Source of the DNA: JBGSYJ01 sp041750915
GTDB taxonomy: Bacteria; Acidobacteriota; Thermoanaerobaculia; Gp7-AA8
DNA: 22,804 nucleotides
Direction: 5' to 3'
Assembly (NCBI GenBank): GCA_041750915.1
Contig: JBGSYJ010000473.1
Span: forward strand, 1 to 22,804
Shown: in pieces, positions 6,517 through 14,972 of the stretch
Numbering within the stretch: position 1 is the first letter of the stretch
Layout of the letters: each line of letters opens with the position of its first letter
Notes under the pieces: generated by a model
What the model was told of the DNA's origin: nothing
What the model saw: only the letters and a program-made list of their open reading frames with translations
The model's database searches: none
Position numbers and translations under genes: made by a program

Positions 6517-8541
6517 ATGAGTCGCCAGGACGAGCGCGCCAGGCAGGAATTCACCACTGAAGCCGAGGAGCTCCTCGATTCCCTCGCTCGCGATCTGACT
6601 GAGCTCGAGGCCAAAGGAAGCTCGGTCCGTCCCGACGTCATCAACAACATCTTCCGGGAGGTCCACTCACTCAAGGGTCTTGCAGGCATGCTCGGTTTCA
6701 CCGATGTAGCCGAGCTCGCCCACGTGCTGGAAGACCTGCTCGACAGCCTCCGGATGGGACGCGTCGCGGTCACTCCGGAGCTGACCGACATCCTGAGTGA
6801 CTCCCACGAAACGCTCACGCGGTACGTCGGCGCGATGCAGGACGAGGGGCTCGCACTGCCGGACGCGGAGCCGCTGCTTCACCGGATCCAGAAGATCATG
6901 CAGGCGCCTGCCCAGCCGGATCTCGATCCCATCGAAGAGATCGACGTCGAGGAGCAGACACGCCGCTCGCTCACCGAGTACGAAGAGCATCGCCTCCGCG
7001 AGAACATCAGGAGCGGCGCGAACATCTATTCCGTTTCGGTGACCTACGACTTCTCGAACTTCGACGACCGGCTTCGCGCGCTCACAGCGGAGTTGAATGA
7101 TTCCGGCGAAGTCATCTCGACGCTCCCGGCCATGGACATTACCGGAGGCGGTGGTATCTCGTTCAGATTGCTCTACGGAACTTCTCTGGCTGAGGCCGAG
7201 CTTGCTACACGCGCTGGTTCGGATGCGGCAATCAAGTCTCTGCGAAAGCCGCGTCCTGAAGTCCCGGCCGGAGTGCCGATTGAAGAGGAGGAGCTCTCGC
7301 TCCGCTCGATGTCGAGCACCGTCCGCGTCGACATCTCGAAACTCGATCATGTGATGAATATCGTCGGCGAGTTGATCGTCGAGCGCACGAGGATGGAGAT
7401 GATCGCGCGCTCGCTCCAGTCCACCGAAACACGGCCCGTCGCGCGCGAGTTGATGCGAGTCTCCAGAAGTCTGGGCAGGAAACTCGAAGAACTGCAGAAA
7501 TCGGTGATCGACACGCGTCTGGTGCCGATCAGCCAGCTCTACGCCCGTGTGTCGAGGGCGGCGCGCAAGCTGGCGCGTGAGCTCGGCAAAGAAGTCGAGA
7601 TCGTGACGAGAGGCTCGGAGACGGAGCTCGACAAGCTGACTGTCGAGGAGCTCGCTGATCCATTGATGCATCTGATCCGCAATGCTCTCGATCATGGAAT
7701 CGAGACACCTGAAGAGCGGCGGGGCGCGGGAAAGCCGGAACGGGGAAACCTGACGATGGAGGCCTATCAGAAGGGAAGCTCGGTCGTCCTCGACATCCGC
7801 GACGACGGAAGGGGAATCGATCCCTCTCGCGTTCGCAAACGCGCCGTGCAGCGTGGCCTCGTGGGGCAGGACGAACAGCTGAGTGTCGAACGGGCCGTCG
7901 AGCTCCTCTTCATGCCGGGCTTTTCGACGGCAGAGCAGATCAGTGAAATCTCAGGACGAGGCGTCGGACTCGATGTGGTGCGCAACAACATCCACGACCT
8001 CAAGGGAACGATCGAAGTGATCAGTGGCGACAGCGGTGGAACGACGTTCCGGATCGTCCTGCCGATCACGCTCGCAATCCTCCAGGCGTTGATCGTTCGC
8101 TCCAGCTCCGAGAACTACGCGTTTCCCCTCACCTCGGTCGATGAGCTCGTTAGAATCGGTGCTCGCGATATCAGGACCGTCGAAGGGCGAGAGGTATTTT
8201 TCCTTCGAGACGATAACGTTCCGCTTCTGCGACTCAGCGATGCATTCGGAATCGAAGGGGCCGGTGAGGTGCGGGATGAAGCGAGCCGCAGATGGTTCGT
8301 CGTTGTCACCAGCTCGGGCGATCGTAAAGCCGGAATCATGGTCGACGAAGTCCTCCGGCAGCAGGAGATCGTCATCAAGCCGGTAGGCGAGAGGCTTCGA
8401 TCGATCGCGGGAATCGCCGGTGCTACCGAGATCGGAGAAAGTGAAGTCATTCTTGTCGTCGACGCGGCCTCGCTGGTCGGCGCGTTCGGCGACCGGGCCC
8501 GCGGACTTCGACGCCAGTCGCGCATCGGCGGGGCGGCCTGA
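6517..8541 (+). CDS. cheA: Chemotaxis histidine kinase CheA
   Basis: Central kinase of the chemosensory array, 674 residues. Domains in order: HPt P1 (about 1-110) with phospho-His H50 in REVHSLKGLAGMLGF; a linker and P2-like segment (about 165-255, SVTYDFSNFDDRL); P3 dimerisation (about 265-340, VRVDISKLDHVMNIVGELI); ATPase P4 with N-box HLIRNALDHGIE, G1 box DDGRGID and G2 box GRGVGLDVV; and a C-terminal CheW-like P5 (about 525-665) that docks CheW and receptors. The frame runs back to 6352, overlapping the previous receiver gene, but the ATG at 6517 places the HPt at a normal distance and begins after that gene ends. Only a weak GAG stands before it. One base separates its stop from the AAA ATPase start. 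Confidence 0.95.
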   Translation: MSRQDERARQEFTTEAEELLDSLARDLTELEAKGSSVRPDVINNIFREVHSLKGLAGMLGFTDVAELAHVLEDLLDSLRMGRVAVTPELTDILSDSHETLTRYVGAMQDEGLALPDAEPLLHRIQKIMQAPAQPDLDPIEEIDVEEQTRRSLTEYEEHRLRENIRSGANIYSVSVTYDFSNFDDRLRALTAELNDSGEVISTLPAMDITGGGGISFRLLYGTSLAEAELATRAGSDAAIKSLRKPRPEVPAGVPIEEEELSLRSMSSTVRVDISKLDHVMNIVGELIVERTRMEMIARSLQSTETRPVARELMRVSRSLGRKLEELQKSVIDTRLVPISQLYARVSRAARKLARELGKEVEIVTRGSETELDKLTVEELADPLMHLIRNALDHGIETPEERRGAGKPERGNLTMEAYQKGSSVVLDIRDDGRGIDPSRVRKRAVQRGLVGQDEQLSVERAVELLFMPGFSTAEQISEISGRGVGLDVVRNNIHDLKGTIEVISGDSGGTTFRIVLPITLAILQALIVRSSSENYAFPLTSVDELVRIGARDIRTVEGREVFFLRDDNVPLLRLSDAFGIEGAGEVRDEASRRWFVVVTSSGDRKAGIMVDEVLRQQEIVIKPVGERLRSIAGIAGATEIGESEVILVVDAASLVGAFGDRARGLRRQSRIGGAA

Positions 8542-8542
8542 G

Positions 8543-9352
8543 ATGTATCGCGCCTTTTTCGGATTGAAAGATCGGCCGTTCGGCAAGACGCCGAATCCTG
8601 CATTTCTCTATGAGAGCCACCGGCACCGTGAGGCGCTTGCGAGACTCGAATACGCGGTCGAAGAAAAGGAGCTTGCGCTGCTCACGGGGCCGATCGGCTC
8701 CGGGAAGACGACACTGTCACGCGCGCTCATCGATCGCGTCGCCGACGCCCGCCCCGTGATCCTGCTGATCAATCCCAGGATGACTCCACGACAGCTTCTG
8801 GCAGCGTTGGCGTCGGGTCTCGGGATCAGCGCGGGAAGGTTCCGGTATGAGATCGTCGATCAGCTGCACGCGCGGCTCTTCGAGTTGCACGAGGAAGGCC
8901 GCGAACCGGTGCTCATCATCGATGAATCGCAGCTGATCCCCGGGAAGGCGGTATTCGATGAGATCCGGCTGCTCACGAACTTTCAGCTCGACGACCAGAA
9001 TCTTCTGTCGGTCATTCTGATCGGCCAACCGGAGCTCGAGCGACGTCTCCGGCGACCGGCTTATGAGCCGTTGAACCAGCGAATCGGAATTCGATACGCA
9101 CTCGAGCCACTCACGCTCGAGGAAACGCATCTTTACGTGGCGCATCGCGTCAAGGTGGCGGGCGGCTCCCGGAATCCATTCAACGATGACGCGGTCGACG
9201 CTCTCTTTTCACTGAGCGGGGGAGTGCCGCGTGTGATCAACACGCTCGCGACAACCGCGCTTCTGGGTGCATTCGGCGATGACGAGGACACCATCGGAGC
9301 CGAGCGGGTGAAGGATGCCGGCCGTGAACACCAGATTGCGGAGACGGTGTGA
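8543..9352 (+). CDS. ExeA/GspA-type AAA ATPase
   Basis: P-loop ATPase of 269 residues. The N-terminus MYRAFFGLKDRPFGKTPNP is the signature of the ExeA/GspA/MshM group. Walker A is GPIGSGKTT (49-57), Walker B is VLIIDESQ (123-130), and a conserved Arg lies in LNQRIGIRY. Family members help assemble type II secretion or pilus machinery, or serve exopolysaccharide loci. This one lacks the C-terminal peptidoglycan-binding domain and membrane segment of full GspA, so it should be cytoplasmic. The longer frame from 8420 overlaps cheA and is rejected; the ATG at 8543 follows the cheA stop by one base. Its place between cheA and cheW suggests it is a functional part of this chemosensory system. Confidence 0.88.
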   Translation: MYRAFFGLKDRPFGKTPNPAFLYESHRHREALARLEYAVEEKELALLTGPIGSGKTTLSRALIDRVADARPVILLINPRMTPRQLLAALASGLGISAGRFRYEIVDQLHARLFELHEEGREPVLIIDESQLIPGKAVFDEIRLLTNFQLDDQNLLSVILIGQPELERRLRRPAYEPLNQRIGIRYALEPLTLEETHLYVAHRVKVAGGSRNPFNDDAVDALFSLSGGVPRVINTLATTALLGAFGDDEDTIGAERVKDAGREHQIAETV

Positions 9353-9377
9353 ACTGCCGGCGACGGGGTGAGAGATC

Positions 9378-10040
9378 GTGGTAGATCTGGTCAAGATCCG
9401 CAAAAAGGCGCGGGAGCAGAAGGAGCGTGAAGAGGCGGCCCGGCAGCAGTCTGACGAGACAAGCGCGTCCGATGCGCAAGAGCCTCGAGCGTCGAGCGCC
9501 GCCGAGAGGCTCGAGGCATTCAAGAGCCGGCTCGCGGCGGACGCTCCTCAGGAACAGCAGGACGATTTCAGCGAGTCCGACGTCTCTTCCACTTCGGATC
9601 TCGAAGTGCTCACATTCGCCATCGGAAACGAAGAATACGCAATTCCGATCGACAGCGTCGTGGAGATCATGACGCCCTCCGAAATCACCCGCGTCCCGAA
9701 TGCTCCGCGGAACATCTCCGGGATCATTTCGCTGCGCGGTACAATCGTCACGATTCTCGACGTCGCGAGCAAGCTCGGGCATGAAGCGGTCAGTGCCGAT
9801 CTCGATACGAGAATCGTGGTGGTGCGCGATGCGGTCGGAAGCGCCGGGTTTATCGTCGACAAAGTTCTTCGTGTGGTGAAATTGCCGGCCGAAGAGCTTG
9901 ATAGCGAACCTGTCGCAACACCGGCATCCCGGAACGACTTAATCAAAGGAGTCTTTCGCCGCAACGACAATCTGTCGATTCTGCTCGATATCGACCGTCT
10001 GGTTGGCGATGATGCCTCGGATGAACCTGACGACGTCTGA
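9378..10040 (+). CDS. cheW: CheW coupling protein with charged N-terminal extension
   Basis: Scaffold that couples CheA to receptors. 220 residues against about 150-170 for a minimal CheW. The CheW fold occupies about 74-215 (LEVLTFAIGNEEYAIPID, then VPNAPRNISGIISLRGTIV, FIVDKVLRVVKLP and the C-terminal NLSILLDIDRL). The first about 73 residues are highly charged, start with VDLVKIRKKAREQKEREEAA, and are probably helical then disordered. The start is GTG at 9378, with a GGTGAGAG sequence just upstream acting as RBS. It follows the AAA ATPase gene by 25 bases. Confidence 0.94.
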   Translation: MVDLVKIRKKAREQKEREEAARQQSDETSASDAQEPRASSAAERLEAFKSRLAADAPQEQQDDFSESDVSSTSDLEVLTFAIGNEEYAIPIDSVVEIMTPSEITRVPNAPRNISGIISLRGTIVTILDVASKLGHEAVSADLDTRIVVVRDAVGSAGFIVDKVLRVVKLPAEELDSEPVATPASRNDLIKGVFRRNDNLSILLDIDRLVGDDASDEPDDV

Positions 10041-10115
10041 ATACTGCCACTGTCCGGTCGGATCCCTCTCCGCCGCAGCCCGTGTGTCCCGGCTTCCCTC
10101 TCGTGGGGGCAGCCG

Positions 10116-10529
10116 TTGACCACACGGGCTTTCATTGCGGATGCTGACCGTCCGTTCCGGTCGTTCATGGCCGAAGAGCTCCGCGAGCTGGGCTTCGAGG
10201 TCGTGCTCTTCTCGACCGGTGACGGCTTGCTCGATCGGGTTTGTGTTGAAAAGCCGGCCCTGCTTCTTGCAAACGTCTATCTGTCCGGCATGCTGGGTGT
10301 CGAGGTGTGCGAGAAGATCAAAGGGGATGAGAGCATTCCTACCAGAGTCCTCCTCATCGGTGCGATCTTTCGTGCGGACCGGTATCGGGCGAGACCGACG
10401 AGTCTTTACGGAGCTGACGGCTACTTTGAAGAGGGCCTGTCCGCGGAAGCCTTCCGGGGGATTGTTCTCCGGGCGCTCGAAGAAGCTGGCGAGCCGAACC
10501 TGAGCGGAGGGGAGAAGAATCAACGATGA
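10116..10529 (+). CDS. Degenerate receiver-domain protein lacking the phospho-acceptor Asp
   Basis: Single receiver fold of 137 residues. The N-terminal acidic residues are kept (D9 and D11 in IADADRPF), but the phospho-acceptor position holds Asn (N53 in LLANVYLSGM, where LLDxxLPGM is usual), the conserved Thr/Ser is replaced (VLLIGAIF), and the conserved Lys position reads YFEEGLS. It therefore should not be phosphorylated in the standard way and may bind partners constitutively (inference). The start is TTG at 10116, chosen because the first beta strand begins a few residues later. A 75-base gap after cheW holds no gene. Its end overlaps the next start by ATGA, so it is coupled to the HEAT-repeat protein, a likely partner. 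Confidence 0.8.
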   Translation: MTTRAFIADADRPFRSFMAEELRELGFEVVLFSTGDGLLDRVCVEKPALLLANVYLSGMLGVEVCEKIKGDESIPTRVLLIGAIFRADRYRARPTSLYGADGYFEEGLSAEAFRGIVLRALEEAGEPNLSGGEKNQR

Positions 10530-12769
10530 GCTCTGATCTACAGCTTCACGAGCAGGCTCGATCTTCCAGCGCCGATCTTCGACAGAAGGCTGCGCTGGCA
10601 GTGTCGCAGTCGCTGACTGACGAAGCACTCCCACTGATGTTCGAGATGCTCGGAGATCGCGACTGGCGGGTCCGCAAGACGATCGTGGAGGGATTTCTTC
10701 GCAGTCCCGGCGATCAGGTCATTCGAAGTCTCATCGCCGCGCTTCGCGATCCGGAGAACGCTGGCAAGCGAAATTCGGCCACCGAGGCGCTGATCCGAAT
10801 CGGCGAACCAGCGATTCCCTACCTGATCTTCGAACTTCAGCGTGAGGAAGATCTCGACGTCCGCCTGTCGCTGGTGAATCTTCTGGGAGACTTGCGCAAC
10901 GACGAGTCGTACGAGGTCCTGCTCGCCCTCCTGCCACGAGAGTCGGACGTGAATATCCTTTCCGCGGTCGTGGCGTCGATCGGGAAGTACCGTCACGCCT
11001 CGTCGATCCCGATGCTGCTCGAGACGCTTCGAAGCGACGACCTCTGGCTGAAATTCCACGTGGTCGAGGCGCTCGGCGAGATCGGCGATCGTTCGGCGCT
11101 GCCCGCGATCCTTCCGCTATATGCCGAAAAGTCTCTCAGGAAGCCGATTCTCGAGGCGGTCGGAAAGATTGCCGACGTCGGCACAGTTAATTTTCTTCTC
11201 AAGCTCGTCGTGCAGGAAGAGAAGCTGAACCTCACGGCCCTGCGCGCGCTGATACGCATAGCCGAGGCAGACAAGCCGCGGGTGATCGAACAGGCGGAGC
11301 GGAGCCTGATACAGCGCAGGTTCCGCGAATCGTTTCCGCGGGACAAGATCGTTCCTCTCGTGGAACACCTCTACTCGACGCCGAAACGCGACGTTCGCGC
11401 ATTCATTCTCAAGATTCTCGGATGGACCGGGGACGAGCGCGCACTGAAGGTGCTGCTCGAGAGCCTGGAGGATCCGGAGACGGCGGAAGTGGCAGCGCAG
11501 GCTCTCGTCGATTTCGGCCCTGCAGCAATCGGATCGATTCTGGAAAAGTTGAGAAGCACTGAAGAGGACGAAGTGAGCTCGCTTCTGCTGCGTGTGATCA
11601 GCGCATCGTCGCCGCCGGAATCGGTTGCGACGGTGCTCACGTTTCTCGACCACCCCAACCCCCTGGTGCGGCGTCTGGCCATCGAGATCCTGGGAGGCAT
11701 CGCCGATCCGTCGACGGTCGACTATCTGCTTGCAAGGCTGGACGATCCCGACGTCGCGTGCCAGCAGTCGGCGGTGAACTCGGTTTGCGAAGTGACGCGG
11801 AGGGCGCCGGAGCACAAGCCTGAGGTGATCAACCGGATTCGCCGGCTACTCGCGTCGCCGTCCGTCCCGGTAAAACTGAACTCACTGTCGATCTACGTGA
11901 ACACTCTGGGAGAGGGCTATCACGAGGAGCTTCTTCTCGCATCGAAAGCCGAGGATGAAGTGATCCGCCAGAAGGCTGTGATTCTGATGGGGAGTTTCAG
12001 CGAGGAGCGTTTCGCTGACCAGCTCGTGCTGTCGCTAACGGACGAGTCTACGGCGGTCCGTGTCGCCGCGATCAATTCGATCGTCGCCATCCGGCCGGTC
12101 AAGGGGATCGAGCCGCTGATCAGCGCTCTCGACGACAGCGACATCTGGATCCGCACCGCTGCAGCTCAGGCCCTCGGCGAATACAGGGACGAACGGTCGA
12201 TTGAACCGCTGGTCCGCCATCTGAAGACTGATGCGACTCCCGTGAAAATTGCAGCGATCGAGGCTCTCGGAAAATCGTCGGGCTCCGGGATCGGCGAGGT
12301 TCTTCTCGAATGTGTCGAAGATGACGATCTCGAGATTCGCCGGGCAGGGATCCTCGCACTGGCGAAGGTCGAGGGCGATGGAGTCTTCGATCGGCTCATG
12401 GAGTTCCTGGGATCGGACGACTGGCGATTGCGGGCGGCGGCAGCCGTCGCGCTCGGCGCCCGCGGAGACCGCCGCTCGCTCGACGCTCTGCACCGTCTGC
12501 TGACGTCCGATCCTGACAGCTACGTGCAGCAGTCCGTCGTGCTGGCTCTAGATCGCATGGGCGACGTCAGCTCGTTTCCGTTCCTGCTCGCGTCACTGGA
12601 GAGTCCGGCGATCCTCGACGACGTCTCGGATCTTTTAGTCAGACACAAAGAGGCGTTCAGGGAGCCTCTCGAAAGAGCATGGCGGACCGCGGACAGCAGG
12701 CATGAGGTCATCATCGCGGCGATTCTGCAGGCGATGAAGGATGCGCCTGCGTCGCAGATGGAGCGCTGA
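10526..12769 (+). CDS. Large HEAT-repeat (PBS lyase-like) scaffold protein
   Basis: 747 residues made almost wholly of about 30-residue HEAT units of the bacterial PBS-lyase type, for example DRDWRVRKTIVEGFLRS, LRSDDLWLKFHVVEALGEIGDR, LDHPNPLVRRLAIEILGGIADP, LDDSDIWIRTAAAQALGEYRD and LGSDDWRLRAAAAVALGARGD. There is no signal peptide and no membrane segment, so it should be a cytoplasmic alpha-solenoid that binds other proteins. No lyase active site is claimed: these repeats are only named after phycobilin lyases. It is translationally coupled (ATGA) to the degenerate receiver and lies 12 bases before cheR, so it is part of the chemosensory operon. Its partner is unknown; CheA, CheR/CheB or the degenerate receiver are candidates. 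Confidence 0.88.
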   Translation: MSSDLQLHEQARSSSADLRQKAALAVSQSLTDEALPLMFEMLGDRDWRVRKTIVEGFLRSPGDQVIRSLIAALRDPENAGKRNSATEALIRIGEPAIPYLIFELQREEDLDVRLSLVNLLGDLRNDESYEVLLALLPRESDVNILSAVVASIGKYRHASSIPMLLETLRSDDLWLKFHVVEALGEIGDRSALPAILPLYAEKSLRKPILEAVGKIADVGTVNFLLKLVVQEEKLNLTALRALIRIAEADKPRVIEQAERSLIQRRFRESFPRDKIVPLVEHLYSTPKRDVRAFILKILGWTGDERALKVLLESLEDPETAEVAAQALVDFGPAAIGSILEKLRSTEEDEVSSLLLRVISASSPPESVATVLTFLDHPNPLVRRLAIEILGGIADPSTVDYLLARLDDPDVACQQSAVNSVCEVTRRAPEHKPEVINRIRRLLASPSVPVKLNSLSIYVNTLGEGYHEELLLASKAEDEVIRQKAVILMGSFSEERFADQLVLSLTDESTAVRVAAINSIVAIRPVKGIEPLISALDDSDIWIRTAAAQALGEYRDERSIEPLVRHLKTDATPVKIAAIEALGKSSGSGIGEVLLECVEDDDLEIRRAGILALAKVEGDGVFDRLMEFLGSDDWRLRAAAAVALGARGDRRSLDALHRLLTSDPDSYVQQSVVLALDRMGDVSSFPFLLASLESPAILDDVSDLLVRHKEAFREPLERAWRTADSRHEVIIAAILQAMKDAPASQMER

Positions 12770-12781
12770 TCCCGGAATCTC

Positions 12782-13633
12782 ATGAGCTCTCTGAACCTCG
12801 CGCTGAATCATCATCTCGAACTGCCGGACGACGTGTTCCGGATGTTGCGTGAAACTATCTACAAACGGAGCGGACTCTTTTTCTCGGATAGCTCGAAGTA
12901 TCTTCTGCAGAAACGCCTCTCGCCGCGCGCCCGTGAGCTGAACTTCGATTCGTTCCAGAAGTACTACTACTTCCTCCAGTACGATCCGCGCGCTGAGCCG
13001 GAGTTCGATCACATCTTCGATCTCGTCACGACCAACGAGACGTACTTTTTCCGGGAGCCTGCTCAGCTGGATGCGTTCATCGAGGAGATTGTCCCCGAGT
13101 TGATGGCGCGTACGCCGAAGCGGAAGATCCGAATCTGGTCGGCCGGTTGCTCGTCCGGCGAAGAGCCCTACACCATCGCGATGCTGCTTGCGGAACGAAA
13201 ACTCTTCGATGCCGGCCAGTTCGAGATCTTCGCCAGCGACATCAACCAGCAGGTCCTTTCGAAGGCGCGCCGCGGCGTCTACCGCGAGAACTCCTTCCGG
13301 GCCACGCCCCCTGAGATCCGCGAACGATACTTCGAGCGTCTCCCCGAAGGATCGTGGCGCATTGATGACTCGATCCGGAACCGCGTTTCATTCGGCCGCC
13401 TCAATCTCTACGACGAAGGACGCGCCTCGCTGGTCGGCACCTTTGACGTGATCTTCTGCCGCAATGTCATCATCTACTTCGATGAGGCGGCCAAAAAGCA
13501 GGTGATCAGCAATTTCTACAGCCGCCTTGCGGAGGGCGGATATCTTCTCCTCGGACACTCGGAATCGTTGATTTCGCTGTCAACGCAATTCAGATTGCGT
13601 CACCTGACGCACGACATGGTGTACCAGAAGTGA
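12782..13633 (+). CDS. cheR: Chemoreceptor methyltransferase CheR
   Basis: SAM-dependent methyltransferase that methylates glutamates of chemoreceptors for adaptation. 283 residues, normal length. The helical N-terminal domain spans about 15-80. Then come TTNETYFFRE (84-92), the SAM-binding WSAGCSSGEEPYTIAM (119-134), an acidic strand end FASDIN, and FDVIFCRNVIIYFD, typical of CheR. The C-terminus ends soon after the fold (LLLGHSESL); there is no pentapeptide-binding or TPR extension. The stop lies 4 bases before cheB. Confidence 0.95.
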   Translation: MSSLNLALNHHLELPDDVFRMLRETIYKRSGLFFSDSSKYLLQKRLSPRARELNFDSFQKYYYFLQYDPRAEPEFDHIFDLVTTNETYFFREPAQLDAFIEEIVPELMARTPKRKIRIWSAGCSSGEEPYTIAMLLAERKLFDAGQFEIFASDINQQVLSKARRGVYRENSFRATPPEIRERYFERLPEGSWRIDDSIRNRVSFGRLNLYDEGRASLVGTFDVIFCRNVIIYFDEAAKKQVISNFYSRLAEGGYLLLGHSESLISLSTQFRLRHLTHDMVYQK

Positions 13634-13637
13634 ACCG

Positions 13638-14678
13638 ATGATCCGCGCTCTCGTCATCGATGATTCCGCCTACAACCGCGTCACACTGTCCCGGATGCTC
13701 GAGGCCTCGGGGGAGGTGACGGTCGTCGCGACTGCAGTCGACGGCGAGGACGGCATCAAGCAGACCGTGAGGCACCGTCCGGAAGTCATCACCCTCGATC
13801 TCGAAATGCCGCGAATCGACGGCTTCGCCTTTCTCCGCTGGCTCATGGCAAACCATCCGACTCCTGTGATCGCCGTTTCATCTCGTGCAAGTGATCGCAG
13901 CGTGTTCAAGGCGCTCGAGCTCGGGGCCACGGACTTCATCGCGAAGCCCGGCGGTCGGGTCTCGCTCAGGCTCGAGGAGATTCAGGCCGACCTGATCGCA
14001 AAGGTGCGCAGTGCTCGGGAAGTGAGTCTGAAGAATCTATCGCGACGGGCAACGGAAAGCGCCGTTCCCGCCTCGCAGGAATCGGCGAGCGCGACCCGTT
14101 CCGCCAACGTCGACCTGATCGTCATCGGAGCTTCGACAGGCGGCCCCCCCGCGCTCCAGATGATCTTTCAGCGCACCTCGGTGCTCGACGTCCCCTTTGT
14201 CGTCGCCCAACACATGCCACCGACGTTCACGCGCCTCTTTGCCGAGCGTGTTGACAAATTATCGAGTTACAGGGTGCTCGAGGGCCGTGATGGCGAAGTT
14301 CTCGAGGCGGGCAGCGTCTACATTGCACCAGGTGGAATGCAGACCGAGGTCGTTACGATCGACGGGAAGTTCACGCTGAGGGTTTCGGAGTCCCTCCCGG
14401 GCGACCTTTACTCGCCGTCCGTCAATCGGCTCTTCGAGAGTGCCGCGGTCGCTTCAGCAGGGAGGCTCATCGCCCTCGTCCTTACCGGTATGGGCGATGA
14501 CGGAGCGCAGGCGCTGGCAGGAATCCGGCAGTCGGGCGGACGGACCATTGCGGAGTCTGAGAGCTCGGCGATCATTTTTGGAATGCCGCGCGAGGCGATC
14601 CGCACCGGGATGGTTGACGAGATCGTTCCCTTGGACGAAATACCGGAGTACCTCCGAAAGCTCTGCGCGGGCTGTTGA
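13638..14678 (+). CDS. cheB: Chemotaxis methylesterase/deamidase CheB
   Basis: Response-regulator esterase that removes methyl groups added by CheR. 346 residues, normal length. The receiver covers about 1-120 with acidic D8/D9, phospho-acceptor D54 (ITLDLEMP) and K103 (IAKPGG). A linker spans about 121-155 and the catalytic domain about 156-345. The triad is S166 (GASTGG), H192 (AQHMP) and D288 (GMGDDGA). All residues needed for phosphorylation-dependent esterase activity are present. It is the last gene of the main che block; a repeat and a new promoter separate it from the GAF and cheY genes. Confidence 0.96.
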   Translation: MIRALVIDDSAYNRVTLSRMLEASGEVTVVATAVDGEDGIKQTVRHRPEVITLDLEMPRIDGFAFLRWLMANHPTPVIAVSSRASDRSVFKALELGATDFIAKPGGRVSLRLEEIQADLIAKVRSAREVSLKNLSRRATESAVPASQESASATRSANVDLIVIGASTGGPPALQMIFQRTSVLDVPFVVAQHMPPTFTRLFAERVDKLSSYRVLEGRDGEVLEAGSVYIAPGGMQTEVVTIDGKFTLRVSESLPGDLYSPSVNRLFESAAVASAGRLIALVLTGMGDDGAQALAGIRQSGGRTIAESESSAIIFGMPREAIRTGMVDEIVPLDEIPEYLRKLCAGC

Positions 14679-14767
14679 GGGCAGATGGTTGTAGAGGGGG
14701 GCTGCCAGCGCTGCACTCGAGCCTGTGAAAAAGACGTCAGGAACCAATAGCTGTATTCGCGCGAAGG

Positions 14768-14853
14768 TGTCATCCTGAGCGAAGCGAAGGATCCCCTGAT
14801 TGTTTGTATCAGATCGAGTTCGAAGGGGATCCTTCGCTGCGCTCAGGATGACA
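14768..14853. repeat. Palindromic intergenic repeat (TGTCATCCTGAGC family)
   Basis: Two 30-bp inverted arms (14768-14797 and 14824-14853) with one mismatch enclose a 26-base loop. The termini read TGTCATCCTGAGCG. The same terminus occurs singly near 4320-4340, and a related one bounds 17940-18110. Such dispersed palindromes are non-coding and mobile-like (MITE-type) in many genomes; here it may also end transcription of the che block by forming a strong hairpin. The rest of the gap 14679-14972 holds only the promoter listed next. Confidence 0.65.
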
Positions 14854-14921
14854 CGCATTGATTCGCCGTCACCTTGGGTTCATCGCGTCAGGAGCTGAAA
14901 ATTTCGGTTTTTGTCGTTTTG

Positions 14922-14951
14922 TTGACGGTAGTTCAGATATTTTGCTGTGAT
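14922..14951 (+). promoter_or_regulatory. Sigma70-type promoter for the GAF-cheY pair
   Basis: TTGACG (14922-14927) and TGTGAT (14946-14951) are spaced by 18 bases in a stretch clearly richer in A/T than its surroundings. Transcription would begin near 14958, just before the TTG start at 14973. This makes the in-frame upstream TTG at 14874 unlikely to be the start. Confidence 0.45.
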
Positions 14952-14972
14952 TCCTGCTCCGGCGAGGGGACC

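Noticed and set aside
5784..6818. 344-codon minus-strand frame
   Set aside because: It is antisense to the PATAN-GAF, receiver and cheA genes, all with clear domains; a Ser/Arg-rich shadow.
14874..14972. Lipoprotein or membrane signal at the start of the GAF protein
   Set aside because: The hydrophobic Cys-containing stretch coincides with an A/T-rich promoter-like region, and a better start with RBS lies at 14973.
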